IMG/VR virus record: IMGVR_UViG_3300042868_003804
Coordinates: 1-36,814 of that record
DNA: 36,814 nt
Strand: one strand, 5' to 3'
Origin: a virus
Below, piece by piece: positions 8,483-15,053 of this stretch. Made by a program: the position numbers and the translations under genes. How positions within the stretch are numbered: position 1 is the stretch's first letter; each line of letters opens with the position of its first letter. The notes under the pieces were generated by a model, which did no database searches, was not told the origin of the DNA, and saw only the letters and a list, made by a program, of their open reading frames with translations.

Positions 8483-10453
8483 TCATAGCCATTTTGGTCG
8501 CCACTGCCTTGGTGGAGCCTTGGCTTGTGTGAGGTTTGGCAGGTTCAAAATTGCCATCCATAATGCCATAACAATATCTGTTCCGTTCTTTTTATCTCTA
8601 GCCCATTTAGTTAACTCATCGGTTGCTGCCAGGGTTTTCCAGTTACCACTCATCGAAGGCAAACGAAGTGCGCCTGACCTGATAACTGCTGGCAGTAAAG
8701 CTTCAACACCTAGCGATTCATCCAGCTTGTTTCGGCTAGTGGTATGTGGTATCACATTGACTCGGTGCAAAGCCTGCCATTTGCGTACAAAGTCGTGAGC
8801 TAGAAGGAACCGTTGGGCTGCGTTGATCTCAACCACCCAGTGTGAGATGGGATAACCCATTTCATAGGATCGTTCTTGCATCCTGTCCATCAAACCTGAG
8901 TATTCACCAGTCATAGTGTCATAACCAAGGACTTCTTCAGCGGATAATTTGACACGCTCGATATCCACTACGTGATAAAGGTTGGTGTTTGGCTGGTAAA
9001 TAATCCAAACAAACGCCCAAAACATAGTCGGGGACGGGTCTACAGCAACAATACTGATCCACGGGTGGGCTAAACCTTCGGGAATATAACCTGGTTGGCG
9101 GTGGTTATCTATACACCCTTGGTAATCCACCCCATCTGGTCCTATGCCACCAGTAATCCAGGTGCGATGTACAAGTTTCGTGTCAAGATCCAGGTCTTCT
9201 TGCTGATATACAACTTTGAACACGTCTGGTTTGTTGTATCTAATAAAAGATAGGTCTTTCCACGGTAGACGCTTCGGGTCTAGCAGTGGACCGTCAGGAT
9301 ACGGCAGCGATTTGAAAGACCGTGACTCTTTACCTGTGTCTAGTTCTTCGTAATATGCCCTATAGATAATGTGGCGGTACTTTAATTGTTTAGCGGGTTG
9401 CCCAGCTTGAACATCTTCAGGTGTTTCAACATCCGACCCGTCATATTGGAGATCTTCTTCAATGTCGTACGTTTCTTTAGCGAGACAGTGGGCGTAGAGG
9501 TCGCCTGATCCGAGTCTCTGTCCAACAACAGCCAGTAAACCACCTGGGTCGCAACGTGCTTCTGCGACTCCATCCCACCGTTCAAGTAATTTATCCCTTG
9601 CGACTGATTCACGGGCGTTGTCTGGTGAGGCAACGTCGTCGAAGAGGCATAGGTCGGCTCGGTGTCCAATGAATTCTGCTTCAATTCCGTAGGCACGTAC
9701 AGTTGGCTCTTTGTTGTCCAACCCGTTTCCGTCAAGTTGCTCGACGACAAATTCTTCTGCCCGCCATAAGGCACCTTTGTCCACTGGTTTGAATCGTCCA
9801 TAGTCAATTGTTAAACATCCTTCTGCATCTATTGCTAACCCCTTTTGAACCATCATCGGATCGGGAAGAATTGGGGAAACCCTTTCGAGCGTTTCACGAA
9901 TACGACGGGAATACATCTTTGCCATGTTCTGTGAGACTGATCCGATCATTACACGGATGCGACGGTTGCGTACTATCGCCCACACAGCTACATCGTGGAA
10001 CAAAGTGGATTTTCCTGCACCTGGTGGGACGTTAAGAACTACAAATTCTTTTTCTTCGGACTCCAACAGGTTCACTAAGGTGATAGCTGCTTCTACTTGC
10101 CACGGTGAAGGGACACGCCCTAGATATCTGCGCCTGAAGTAATCAAAATCTTCTAACCCTCGAAGGGCTTCCTCACACAACATATCGTGCGGGATGGCAG
10201 ATGGCAAGTCAATGGTGTCCATGAAATCCATGTGCGCACGTTCTTGGCGACCACCGTTACCTGCACCAGTGTTAGCTCGATGGTTTGCTTCTTTACGGTT
10301 CGCTTCTAGCTCTTTGGCTCGTTTCAACCAGCGGGAACCCGTATTTACGTGTACCCCTGTCTCGGCACAGGCATCTTTAATGTTTCGTCCTGAAGCTATT
10401 AAAGCGAAGAACTTGGCTTTGTCCTGAATTGGGACAGCTCTTTTTGTTCCCAT
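8483..10453 (-). CDS. terL: Terminase large subunit with N-terminal HTH
   Basis: This is the DNA-packaging motor: the ATPase drives translocation and the nuclease cuts the concatemer. Residues about 10-45 form a helix-turn-helix of the kind seen in small terminases (SGRNIKDACAETGVHVNTGS). A Walker A motif PPGAGKST lies at 143-150 and Walker B LCLFDD at 268-273. An RNase H-like nuclease start, AVDPSPT, is at about 470-476 with a likely metal-binding Asp472. Length (656 aa) fits a TerL carrying an extra DNA-binding domain. No separate small terminase was recognised nearby, so the N-terminal HTH may replace it. The gene follows three small basic-protein genes and precedes the portal. Confidence 0.93.
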   Translation of the reverse strand: MGTKRAVPIQDKAKFFALIASGRNIKDACAETGVHVNTGSRWLKRAKELEANRKEANHRANTGAGNGGRQERAHMDFMDTIDLPSAIPHDMLCEEALRGLEDFDYFRRRYLGRVPSPWQVEAAITLVNLLESEEKEFVVLNVPPGAGKSTLFHDVAVWAIVRNRRIRVMIGSVSQNMAKMYSRRIRETLERVSPILPDPMMVQKGLAIDAEGCLTIDYGRFKPVDKGALWRAEEFVVEQLDGNGLDNKEPTVRAYGIEAEFIGHRADLCLFDDVASPDNARESVARDKLLERWDGVAEARCDPGGLLAVVGQRLGSGDLYAHCLAKETYDIEEDLQYDGSDVETPEDVQAGQPAKQLKYRHIIYRAYYEELDTGKESRSFKSLPYPDGPLLDPKRLPWKDLSFIRYNKPDVFKVVYQQEDLDLDTKLVHRTWITGGIGPDGVDYQGCIDNHRQPGYIPEGLAHPWISIVAVDPSPTMFWAFVWIIYQPNTNLYHVVDIERVKLSAEEVLGYDTMTGEYSGLMDRMQERSYEMGYPISHWVVEINAAQRFLLAHDFVRKWQALHRVNVIPHTTSRNKLDESLGVEALLPAVIRSGALRLPSMSGNWKTLAATDELTKWARDKKNGTDIVMALWMAILNLPNLTQAKAPPRQWRPKWL

Positions 10454-10465
10454 ACTGGGTTTATT

Positions 10466-10726
10466 CTACCACTTAACTTTGTTAGCCCAGTAAGCGGCAG
10501 ACATTTTTCCTTTAGCAATGTTAGAAGCATGACGATCCTTAAACGCTTTGTTACGTGCAGACCCGTCAGGTGAACCCGACACACCCTGTTGACCAAACCG
10601 TATTGTTTTTACTTGGTCGCCTACTTTGGCTACAACCACGTGAGATTTAGTCGGATGCTTAGGGGTTGCCTTTGGTTTGTTGTACCCAGATACACCTGCC
10701 CGTTTAAGACGAGAATCTTCAGGCAT
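10466..10726 (-). CDS. Small conserved phage protein, 86 aa (SAAYWANKVKW end)
   Basis: A basic 86-residue protein starting MPEDSRLKRAGVSGYNKPK with a conserved-looking core (THR/Lys-rich HPTKSHVVVAKVGD, then IRFGQQGVSGSP) and the C-terminal ending SAAYWANKVKW. Proteins with this layout recur in many marine and freshwater phages next to terminase genes, but no biochemical function is known to me. The ATG overlaps the stop of the preceding 38-aa gene (TAATG), and the gene ends 12 bases before terL. Confidence 0.8.
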   Translation of the reverse strand: MPEDSRLKRAGVSGYNKPKATPKHPTKSHVVVAKVGDQVKTIRFGQQGVSGSPDGSARNKAFKDRHASNIAKGKMSAAYWANKVKW

Positions 10727-10842
10727 TACTTCTTCTTTTTAGGAGCCATCACCATTTTTTTGCCAGACTTCTTAGCCGCTGCTTTAGCGTCTTTCATTCC
10801 AGTGGCGGTGTATGGGAACTTCTTTTTTCCTACCTGTGGCAT
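10726..10842 (-). CDS. Tiny Lys/Ala-rich protein, 38 aa
   Basis: A 38-codon frame beginning MPQVGKKKFPYTATGMKDAK and ending in a run of lysines. Its TAA overlaps the ATG of the next gene (TAATG), and an AAGTAAC sequence precedes its own ATG by a few bases. Similar very small basic proteins with a KKFPYT-type N-terminus occur beside packaging genes in other phages. Nucleic-acid binding is plausible from charge only. Confidence 0.7.
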   Translation of the reverse strand: MPQVGKKKFPYTATGMKDAKAAAKKSGKKMVMAPKKKK

Positions 10843-10843
10843 G

Positions 10844-11008
10844 TTACTTTCCTTTTTTCGTTCGGGATGCAGCCATGTTATCAACAAGATTCGGGTACGG
10901 ACGACCAGCCTTTTTCGCCCTTGCTTTTGCTGAAGCTTTCTGTGCCGAAGACAAAGGAGTCGACTTCTTCTTCGGGTTTTCTTTTTCCCAAACAGGTTTT
11001 TGTTTCAT
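10844..11008 (-). CDS. Small basic protein, 54 aa (PYPNLVDN motif)
   Basis: A basic Lys/Ala/Ser-rich protein starting MKQKPVWEKENPKKKS and containing AGRPYPNLVDNMAA near the C-terminus. That motif recurs in small phage proteins beside terminase genes. The frame stays open upstream to an ATG at 11155, but that extension (Cys/Pro/Trp-rich) looks unlike the conserved core, so I prefer the ATG at 11008. The start is uncertain because no strong ribosome site precedes it. It is the first gene of the packaging operon that I can support. Confidence 0.6.
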   Translation of the reverse strand: MKQKPVWEKENPKKKSTPLSSAQKASAKARAKKAGRPYPNLVDNMAASRTKKGK

Positions 11009-11747
11009 GTTGGAAACACTAACACCATCTGCTACTATAAAACCAACTTCACAAGACCTCCACGCTGGGATAGCGTCAAGGCAGGCAAGGCTGTACATCG
11101 GTTGCATGATGCGGGGCAATTCACACCAGGGAACTGGGGTAGATGAATCCTGCAATCAGACAATACCGTTATGTAATTATTGATCCTATTGTGTAAGAGA
11201 TTCAAGCAGCGTAATGAACGTCATCTCATTAAAACTTTCGGGTGTCGGCTAAACATGGCTACGGCGACCTTGGTATCACTTTGGTATCTAAACTGTGGGG
11301 GAGCTAAACCCAGACTGTCACGATCTGGTTCCGCTAAAGCGGCTACCGCCCTCGCTTCGCATCGGTTGCTTGCAAAGAAGTGACGTCACGATGTCACGAT
11401 GCGGGTTCAAGTCGGTTGTTTTCTTTTTTTCTTTCTCTGCCAACATATTTAGAACAACCTCCAAGCTGGTGTACTTCTCCCCCGCCCGAAACGTACAACA
11501 CTCAGGACAACCACAATCAGTAGTCAACCACCACACACAGTGAACACCCCCCACCAACCAAACCCTCCACACAACAAAAGAGTGAGAACGTAGCTTTCCA
11601 GGTACATATATATACCCCCCTATGAGCCTCGGCAGACCCCCAGTTGAGGTTTAGCCTACCGTCTGGTAGGTAGGGAGCCTTTCCTACTGTCCCCCGCTTT
11701 TTTTCGTGAGCTGATATCGGCAACGCCTAGCCCCTCCCCCTTGTGGA

Positions 11748-11763
11748 TGTTTCACGTGAAACA
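11748..11763. promoter_or_regulatory. Perfect chromosomal-type parS site
   Basis: TGTTTCACGTGAAACA is a complete 16-bp palindrome identical to the consensus bacterial chromosomal parS (the Bacillus/actinobacterial ParB-binding centromere). No ParA or ParB gene is visible in the window, so a ParB from the host or a co-resident element would have to act on it. It lies about 80 bp from the first iteron. Confidence 0.85.
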
Positions 11764-11842
11764 TAGTTGCTCTTGTTCTTTGGTGGTGCTTGCTTTTGTT
11801 AGCGGGTTGCTGTCTGTTGTTTGCAAAGGGATCTTTTTGGGG

Positions 11843-11974
11843 AGTCGGTGACTGTTGGGGGAATAGTCTGTGTCTGTTCGTGAAGAGTCGGTGACTGTTG
11901 GTGTGGTGGTCGGTGGTTACTTGGGGAGAGTCTTGGACTGTTGGTGTTTTTGGGGTTTAGTCGGTGACTGTTGG
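11843..11974. repeat. Six iteron-like direct repeats, AGTC-N3-GACT-TGTTGG type
   Basis: Exact copies of AGTCGGTGACTGTTGG start at 11843, 11886 and 11959. Variants start at 11865, 11908 and 11929. Start-to-start distances are 22, 21, 22, 21 and 30 bp, so the first five fall on one helical face. The 11929 copy changes the central three bases (GGT to TTG) yet keeps AGTC and GACT as an inverted pair, which suggests a dyad protein-binding site. An AT-rich run follows the last copy. A replication origin or a cooperative operator is likely. Confidence 0.75.
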
Positions 11975-12045
11975 AAAGTTTTTTTGGATTATTTTGTGAG
12001 CCTTATTCCGTAAGGGTTTCACGGGGTGTTTTTGTTTCTTGAATG

Positions 12046-12074
12046 TTGTAACTAGCTTCTAAGTGTTGTACGTT
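12046..12074 (+). promoter_or_regulatory. Early promoter P1 (TTGTAA-17-TACGTT)
   Basis: A -35-like TTGTAA at 12046-12051 is separated by 17 bp from TACGTT at 12069-12074, which fits the actinobacterial TANNNT -10. ATATCGAG begins exactly 10 bp after the start of the -10 box, as in the second promoter at 14223-14251. It would drive the early operon starting at 12123. Confidence 0.55.
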
Positions 12075-12122
12075 TTCTATATCGAGTTACAAGGACTTGA
12101 TAGAGCTTGAAGGGGCTACAAC

Positions 12123-12350
12123 ATGGCAATGAGCAAGAAAGACTACGAACTAATAGCGGGGGTGTTCTCTGAACACGTCAAGAGCTATCGGGAGCAAGGT
12201 CACACCAAAGAGATATCGGACAAGATAAACGCTATCGGCACGGTAGTTTCGGCATTAGCACGAGAACTAGAAATAGAGAACCCACGTTTCACCCATGACC
12301 GTTTCGTCACGGCTTGCGGGTTCACTCGCCTATCTTGGGTAGGTCGGTAA
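12123..12350 (+). CDS. Small conserved phage protein (KDYELIA / ENPRF type), 75 aa
   Basis: The first gene of the rightward early operon, preceded by a GAAGGGGC ribosome site and promoter P1. The sequence MSKKDYELIAGVFSEH followed by IENPRFTHDRFVTACG matches a widespread small-protein pattern of actinobacteriophages. The N-terminal segment is helical and the C-terminal NPRF-x3-RF-x2-ACG segment is conserved. No function is established to my knowledge. An internal ATG two codons on (MSKKDY) is an alternative start. Confidence 0.85.
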   Translation: MAMSKKDYELIAGVFSEHVKSYREQGHTKEISDKINAIGTVVSALARELEIENPRFTHDRFVTACGFTRLSWVGR

Positions 12351-12353
12351 GTC

Positions 12354-12569
12354 ATGGATATACAGGTACAGGTACGAAAGTACAAGGTAACAGTAGGAGA
12401 CATCAACGGCAACGTCTCTGCTCTATCCACTAACCATATGGAAAGGGCAGAGAATTACGCCTCAAAAATGTTGGGGAGGGAATGGGGAGATGACCGTATG
12501 GTCACTGTCGCCACGTTCTACGAGTGGACAGGTACGGAATATAAATTCCATAGTGAGATGGAGTTCTAG
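12354..12569 (+). CDS. Small early protein, 71 aa
   Basis: Begins three bases after the previous stop. MDIQVQVRKYKVTVGDINGN and the C-terminal EWTGTEYKFHSEMEF suggest alternating beta strands, with a central amphipathic helix (HMERAENYASKML). The layout, a strand, then a helix rich in Ala/Glu, then a strand, resembles the next gene, and the pair may be distant paralogues. No catalytic motif is visible. Confidence 0.75.
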   Translation: MDIQVQVRKYKVTVGDINGNVSALSTNHMERAENYASKMLGREWGDDRMVTVATFYEWTGTEYKFHSEMEF

Positions 12570-12571
12570 AC

Positions 12572-12733
12572 ATGCAGAGCTATACGGTTCAGGTAGTAGT
12601 CGGCAACGTCTACGAGATAACAGTCAAGGCAGACACGCCAGAAAAGGCACAGGAGCTCGCTTTAGAGTTCGCCTACGACGGGGAGCTAATCGAAGCGGGG
12701 CGGGCAGTCTTAGAGATAGCTGAAAACAACTAG
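12572..12733 (+). CDS. DpnD/PcfM-like small protein, 53 aa
   Basis: A 53-codon frame starting MQSYTVQVVVGNVYEITVKA. It shows strand-strand-helix-strand character with TPEKAQELALEFAYDGELI in the middle. This resembles the small DpnD/PcfM-type domain (Y-x-V strands, then an Ala/Glu helix, then a short strand). The start is two bases after the previous stop. The family match is by eye only, and the domain has no assigned biochemical activity. Confidence 0.7.
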   Translation: MQSYTVQVVVGNVYEITVKADTPEKAQELALEFAYDGELIEAGRAVLEIAENN

Positions 12734-12739
12734 CCGAAA

Positions 12740-12775
12740 GCCCGCAAGGGCTCTGGCGGGGATAGTCTCCCGCCA
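12740..12775 (+). other. Tandem RNA hairpins just upstream of a start codon
   Basis: GCCC-GCAA-GGGC (12740-12751) is a short hairpin with a GNRA tetraloop. Directly after it, TGGCGGG (12754-12760) pairs perfectly with CCCGCCA (12769-12775). The second stem ends six bases before the ATG at 12782 and would occupy the ribosome site. There is no T-run, so a terminator is unlikely. Confidence 0.6.
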
Positions 12776-12781
12776 CTGACG

Positions 12782-13186
12782 ATGGCAGACAAAAAAATAC
12801 CGAAGGGGTACGACAAAATGATAACCAAAAAAGGGATCGAAATATCCAAAGTGCTTAGCACGGCGGGTCTTGAATGGCAGTGGGGAGACAGGGACGAAGT
12901 GCTAGACACGCTCTCGCTTATCTGTCGCCACACGAAGACATACACCCGCCTCCATGAGATTTTTGCGGGGGACGATACGCACTCTGGCGAGTGGGTCAAT
13001 GCCAACTACAAGTGGCTAGAGAAGCGGGACGAACAGCTCACCGCACGTCTAGAGGCTCTGGGTCGCCAGTTAGCTATCTGGTGCAGTGCTGGCAGTCCAG
13101 TCCTAGAGCTAAAGAGTCTCTACGGCGTGACCGTAACTGTCACTGATGCCAACGGCATACCACGTACACGGGACATGGGGGAATGA
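12782..13186 (+). CDS. Hypothetical early protein, 134 aa
   Basis: The largest product of the first part of the early operon. It is soluble and charged, with a helical middle (about residues 35-105) and a beta-rich C-terminus ending TVTDANGIPRTRDMGE. The start follows two hairpins and lacks a clear Shine-Dalgarno. An internal ATG at 12818 is an alternative. Its TGA overlaps the next ATG (TGATG). I recognise no family. Confidence 0.7.
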   Translation: MADKKIPKGYDKMITKKGIEISKVLSTAGLEWQWGDRDEVLDTLSLICRHTKTYTRLHEIFAGDDTHSGEWVNANYKWLEKRDEQLTARLEALGRQLAIWCSAGSPVLELKSLYGVTVTVTDANGIPRTRDMGE

Positions 13187-13347
13187 TGAAGCGGTACACG
13201 ATTAGCAGAGACGGTGCCGAGCTGAGTCACCATGAGACATACCTAGACGCTCTCGGTCAGCTCCACCGCCTACAAGGGCAGTCAGCAGAATGGGCAATGA
13301 AGCACGAAGGCTACGCCATCGAAGTAACAAAGGAGACAGAACAGTGA
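13186..13347 (+). CDS. Hypothetical early protein, 53 aa
   Basis: A 53-codon frame (MKRYTISRDGAELSHHETYL...) whose ATG overlaps the upstream TGA and whose own stop overlaps the next GTG as GTGA. A short strand, an amphipathic helix and a final strand (GYAIEVTKE) are likely. Coupled overlaps on both sides and codon use like its neighbours support a real gene. Function is unknown. Confidence 0.7.
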   Translation: MKRYTISRDGAELSHHETYLDALGQLHRLQGQSAEWAMKHEGYAIEVTKETEQ

Positions 13348-13535
13348 GTCAATCAGGACATGAACCTAACCCACGTGGAGTGGGCTGGCGGGTGCTAGTC
13401 ACCCAAAACAACGGGGAACAGTGGAGTCGGGTGTTCTCTTGTAGAGAGTTCTCAATCGGAGCCGACCATTATGCACGTGTAGTTCACGAGCTAAAGGGCT
13501 GGAAAACAGAAGTCATAAAGGAGACAAAAAAGTGA
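13344..13535 (+). CDS. Hypothetical early protein, 63 aa
   Basis: I choose the GTG at 13344, which overlaps the previous stop as GTGA and has AAGGAGA seven bases upstream, over an in-frame ATG at 13290 inside the preceding gene. The product is MSQSGHEPNPRGVGWRVLVT..., with strand-forming segments and a single Cys. It ends with another GTGA overlap. No family is recognised. Confidence 0.75.
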   Translation: MSQSGHEPNPRGVGWRVLVTQNNGEQWSRVFSCREFSIGADHYARVVHELKGWKTEVIKETKK

Positions 13536-13711
13536 GCGAAGTAACTAGCATCACGTGTCCAGAGTGCCACGCCGAGATCGGTGAATGGTGTTTCGACATG
13601 GAAGCAAAATATAGCTTTCCGCCGTATCAGTACGGCAAAGTAGTTAGGGCTGGCGTACTGCTGGCACATCCCGCAAGGCGTAGAGCTACGACTCAGGAGG
13701 TGACACGGTGA
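13532..13711 (+). CDS. Small zinc-finger-like protein, 59 aa
   Basis: GTG start overlapping the previous stop, with AAAGGAG upstream. Near the N-terminus CPECHAEIGEWC provides C-x2-C and a third Cys in the CP-x-C-x-A-x-x-G-x-x-C pattern that recurs in small zinc-binding proteins of actinobacteriophages. The C-terminus is basic (AHPARRRA). Zinc-dependent nucleic-acid binding is plausible but inferred. It ends by GTGA overlap with the next gene. Confidence 0.75.
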   Translation: MSEVTSITCPECHAEIGEWCFDMEAKYSFPPYQYGKVVRAGVLLAHPARRRATTQEVTR

Positions 13712-13932
13712 CAAGTGTTGAAGCATACTTTTCGAGCATGATGTACACGAGTGGACACGTTCACTTGGTAACGGATCAGAACGGCGACACGGTGGACATA
13801 GTGACATTCTGCTCCGATACTTGTCACCAAAGGTGGACAGAGAACACTGGCAACGTGTATGAGGGCTGGTACGGGTGTCAAGAGATGCCTAGCCCCGCCA
13901 CTTGTGCCTCTTGTGAAACGGTGTGGAAATAA
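13708..13932 (+). CDS. Cys-rich putative zinc-binding protein, 74 aa
   Basis: GTG start with AGGAGG eight bases upstream, overlapping the previous stop. The protein has FCSDTCHQRW in the middle and CASCETVWK at the end, giving two C-x2/3-C pairs that could form a treble-clef or MYM-like zinc site. It also has an additional Cys in GWYGCQE. Function is unknown, and a regulatory or host-takeover role would suit an early operon. Confidence 0.75.
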   Translation: MTSVEAYFSSMMYTSGHVHLVTDQNGDTVDIVTFCSDTCHQRWTENTGNVYEGWYGCQEMPSPATCASCETVWK

Positions 13933-13934
13933 TT

Positions 13935-14165
13935 ATGGCTACTCCGTACGATCCAGAACTGGACAACATTGAAGAGTCTGAATACGTCATCAACGCCCCA
14001 GAGATTAGAGGTCTTTATTTTGTGAGCAAAGGGGGTGACGGTATGTGGTACGTAACAAAACAATCGAACTTTTATACCTTCAATCCCGAACAAGATGAGA
14101 TAGATATGAACTTTGGTAGTTCTGACGAAGCTATTCAATGGGTGAAGAAGACAAGGTGCCTATAA
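13935..14165 (+). CDS. Hypothetical acidic early protein, 76 aa
   Basis: Starts at an ATG two bases after the previous stop (MATPYDPELDNIEESEYVIN). The product is acidic, with beta-strand-like aromatic segments (GLYFVSKGG, MWYVTKQSNFYTF) and ends QWVKKTRCL. It is the last gene before the second promoter. No family is recognised. Confidence 0.7.
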   Translation: MATPYDPELDNIEESEYVINAPEIRGLYFVSKGGDGMWYVTKQSNFYTFNPEQDEIDMNFGSSDEAIQWVKKTRCL

Positions 14166-14222
14166 AAATTAGTTGTAGTGTGCAATCATTCTAAGCCTTG
14201 TGGGGTAAGGGAAAAATAATCC

Positions 14223-14251
14223 TTGACACCACACTTGAATTGTAGTACGCT
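14223..14251 (+). promoter_or_regulatory. Early promoter P2 (TTGACA-17-TACGCT)
   Basis: A consensus TTGACA (14223-14228) and TACGCT (14246-14251) are separated by 17 bp, and ATATCGAG starts 10 bp after the first base of the -10 box, exactly as in P1. It lies in a 129-bp gap between genes and precedes the ATG at 14295. Confidence 0.75.
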
Positions 14252-14294
14252 TGATATATCGAGCTGAGGAGCTTGAACAAAAGAAAGGGAAAAT

Positions 14295-14567
14295 ATGAAG
14301 ACATCAACAAAGAAAAAATGTGAAGCATACGCTGCACAACATTTCATAACGATAACTGTACGTCGCTTCAGTGGCGTTTGGTATTCAGTGGACTTACCAG
14401 AGGGTCTAATCACCGAGAGTGGTAACACTGGTAAAGGCGGTGAAGTCGATGATTGGGAAGACGTGAGCATGGCTGAAATCTGGGGTGCCATCATGGATGA
14501 CATGAAGACGCTGGTATGGGAAAAATGGATAGTCAATCCTGACTGCAATCTGGAGGTGGCATCGTGA
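14295..14567 (+). CDS. Hypothetical early protein, 90 aa
   Basis: First gene after promoter P2, with an AAGAAAGGGA ribosome site. The N-terminus is basic (MKTSTKKKCEAYAAQHF) and the rest acidic, with a helix around AEIWGAIMDDMKTLVWEKW. It overlaps the next start by GTGA. No recognised domain. Confidence 0.75.
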   Translation: MKTSTKKKCEAYAAQHFITITVRRFSGVWYSVDLPEGLITESGNTGKGGEVDDWEDVSMAEIWGAIMDDMKTLVWEKWIVNPDCNLEVAS

Positions 14568-14893
14568 AGAAGTCACTAGAGCAACAGCTCATAGACCAGT
14601 GTGCCGAGCTGAAGATCGAGCTGGACATAAGCGAAGATCGAATATGGGTGGACGCTCCGCCTCATCACCAGTTCGGGACGAACGCCACCGAGTATGAGCA
14701 TTGCATAATTCCCAACAGAGGAGACTGGGAATTCGACAACAGAAAGAACAGCAAGAAGTACAACTACAACACGAACCGTAACGAGTCAATCAAAATAATA
14801 CTGGAAGCGGTCAGCACGTTGATGCTCATGGGTGACGACGAAGAGTGTGAGAACGAAGACTGTGAGAAGTGCTACGAGCAAGAAGAAGAATGA
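14564..14893 (+). CDS. Hypothetical acidic early protein, 109 aa
   Basis: GTG start with GGAGGTG a few bases upstream. Overlaps the previous gene by four bases. The C-terminus is strongly acidic and Cys-containing (CENEDCEKCYEQEEE), which could bind a metal. The central segment is polar with many Asn and Tyr. It is followed by a structured non-coding region. Function unknown. Confidence 0.7.
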   Translation: MKKSLEQQLIDQCAELKIELDISEDRIWVDAPPHHQFGTNATEYEHCIIPNRGDWEFDNRKNSKKYNYNTNRNESIKIILEAVSTLMLMGDDEECENEDCEKCYEQEEE

Positions 14894-14906
14894 TCTAACA
14901 ACGTGG

Positions 14907-14990
14907 TGGTCACGCCAGCAGAAGGTGACCATAATTGAGGGGAACCTAATCCCCGTGCGCAGAGATTAGCGGGTGCGCCAGCCACAATTA
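14907..14990 (+). ncRNA. Structured intergenic RNA region
   Basis: Several stems can be drawn between two early genes. TGGTCAC (14907-14913) pairs perfectly with GTGACCA (14925-14931). TAATTG (14932-14937) pairs with CAATTA (14985-14990), enclosing GGGG/CCCC (14939-14942 with 14951-14954) and a GCGC/GCGC stem (14957-14960 with 14975-14978). This looks like a folded RNA upstream of the tRNA-like element, perhaps a leader or processing structure. No known riboswitch class is recognised. Confidence 0.4.
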
Positions 14991-14992
14991 GA

Positions 14993-15053
14993 GGATGACT
15001 GGGAGTTGTTACGACAGCTCAGACAGTTAGGTTCGAGTCCTGACCATCCACCA
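14993..15053 (+). ncRNA. Truncated tRNA-like element ending in CCA
   Basis: GGATG (14993-14997) pairs with CATCC (15045-15049), followed by A and CCA. A T-arm is clear: TTAGG (15027-15031), loop TTCGAGT, CCTGA (15039-15043). Between them is one hairpin, GAGTTGT-TACG-ACAGCTC (15003-15020, one wobble), instead of separate D and anticodon arms. It is therefore about 61 nt, too short for a normal tRNA. It could be a D-armless or decayed tRNA, a tRNA mimic used for RNA processing, or the 3' tRNA half of an attachment site, although no integrase was found. Confidence 0.4.

Larger units (their letters stand above)
11009..12122. other. Non-coding control region between divergent operons
   Basis: No convincing gene lies in this stretch. 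Open frames exist but are Cys/Gly/Ser-rich, out of style with the phage and lack ribosome sites. Visible structure includes tandem TCACGATG copies near 11390-11410 and a CCTACC-GTCT-GGTAGG hairpin at 11655-11670. Further right are the parS site at 11748-11763, iterons at 11843-11974, an AT-rich run at 11975-11998 and a CCTTA-TTCCG-TAAGG inverted repeat at 12001-12015. The early promoter lies at 12046-12074. It separates the minus-strand packaging operon from the plus-strand early operon. Confidence 0.75.

Noticed and set aside
11009-11155. N-terminal extension of the 54-aa basic protein
   Set aside because: Extension is unlike the conserved core and has no better ribosome site, although I cannot exclude it.
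11400-11430. GGTTCAAGTC resembling a tRNA T-loop
   Set aside because: Flanking bases cannot form a T-stem and no acceptor or other arms can be drawn.
11295-11543. Plus-strand 82-codon frame in the control region
   Set aside because: No promoter or ribosome site and no protein-like pattern; composition follows low-complexity DNA.
11318-11723. Two minus-strand open frames in the control region
   Set aside because: Cys/Gly/Val-rich, no ribosome site, overlap each other and known control elements; likely chance.
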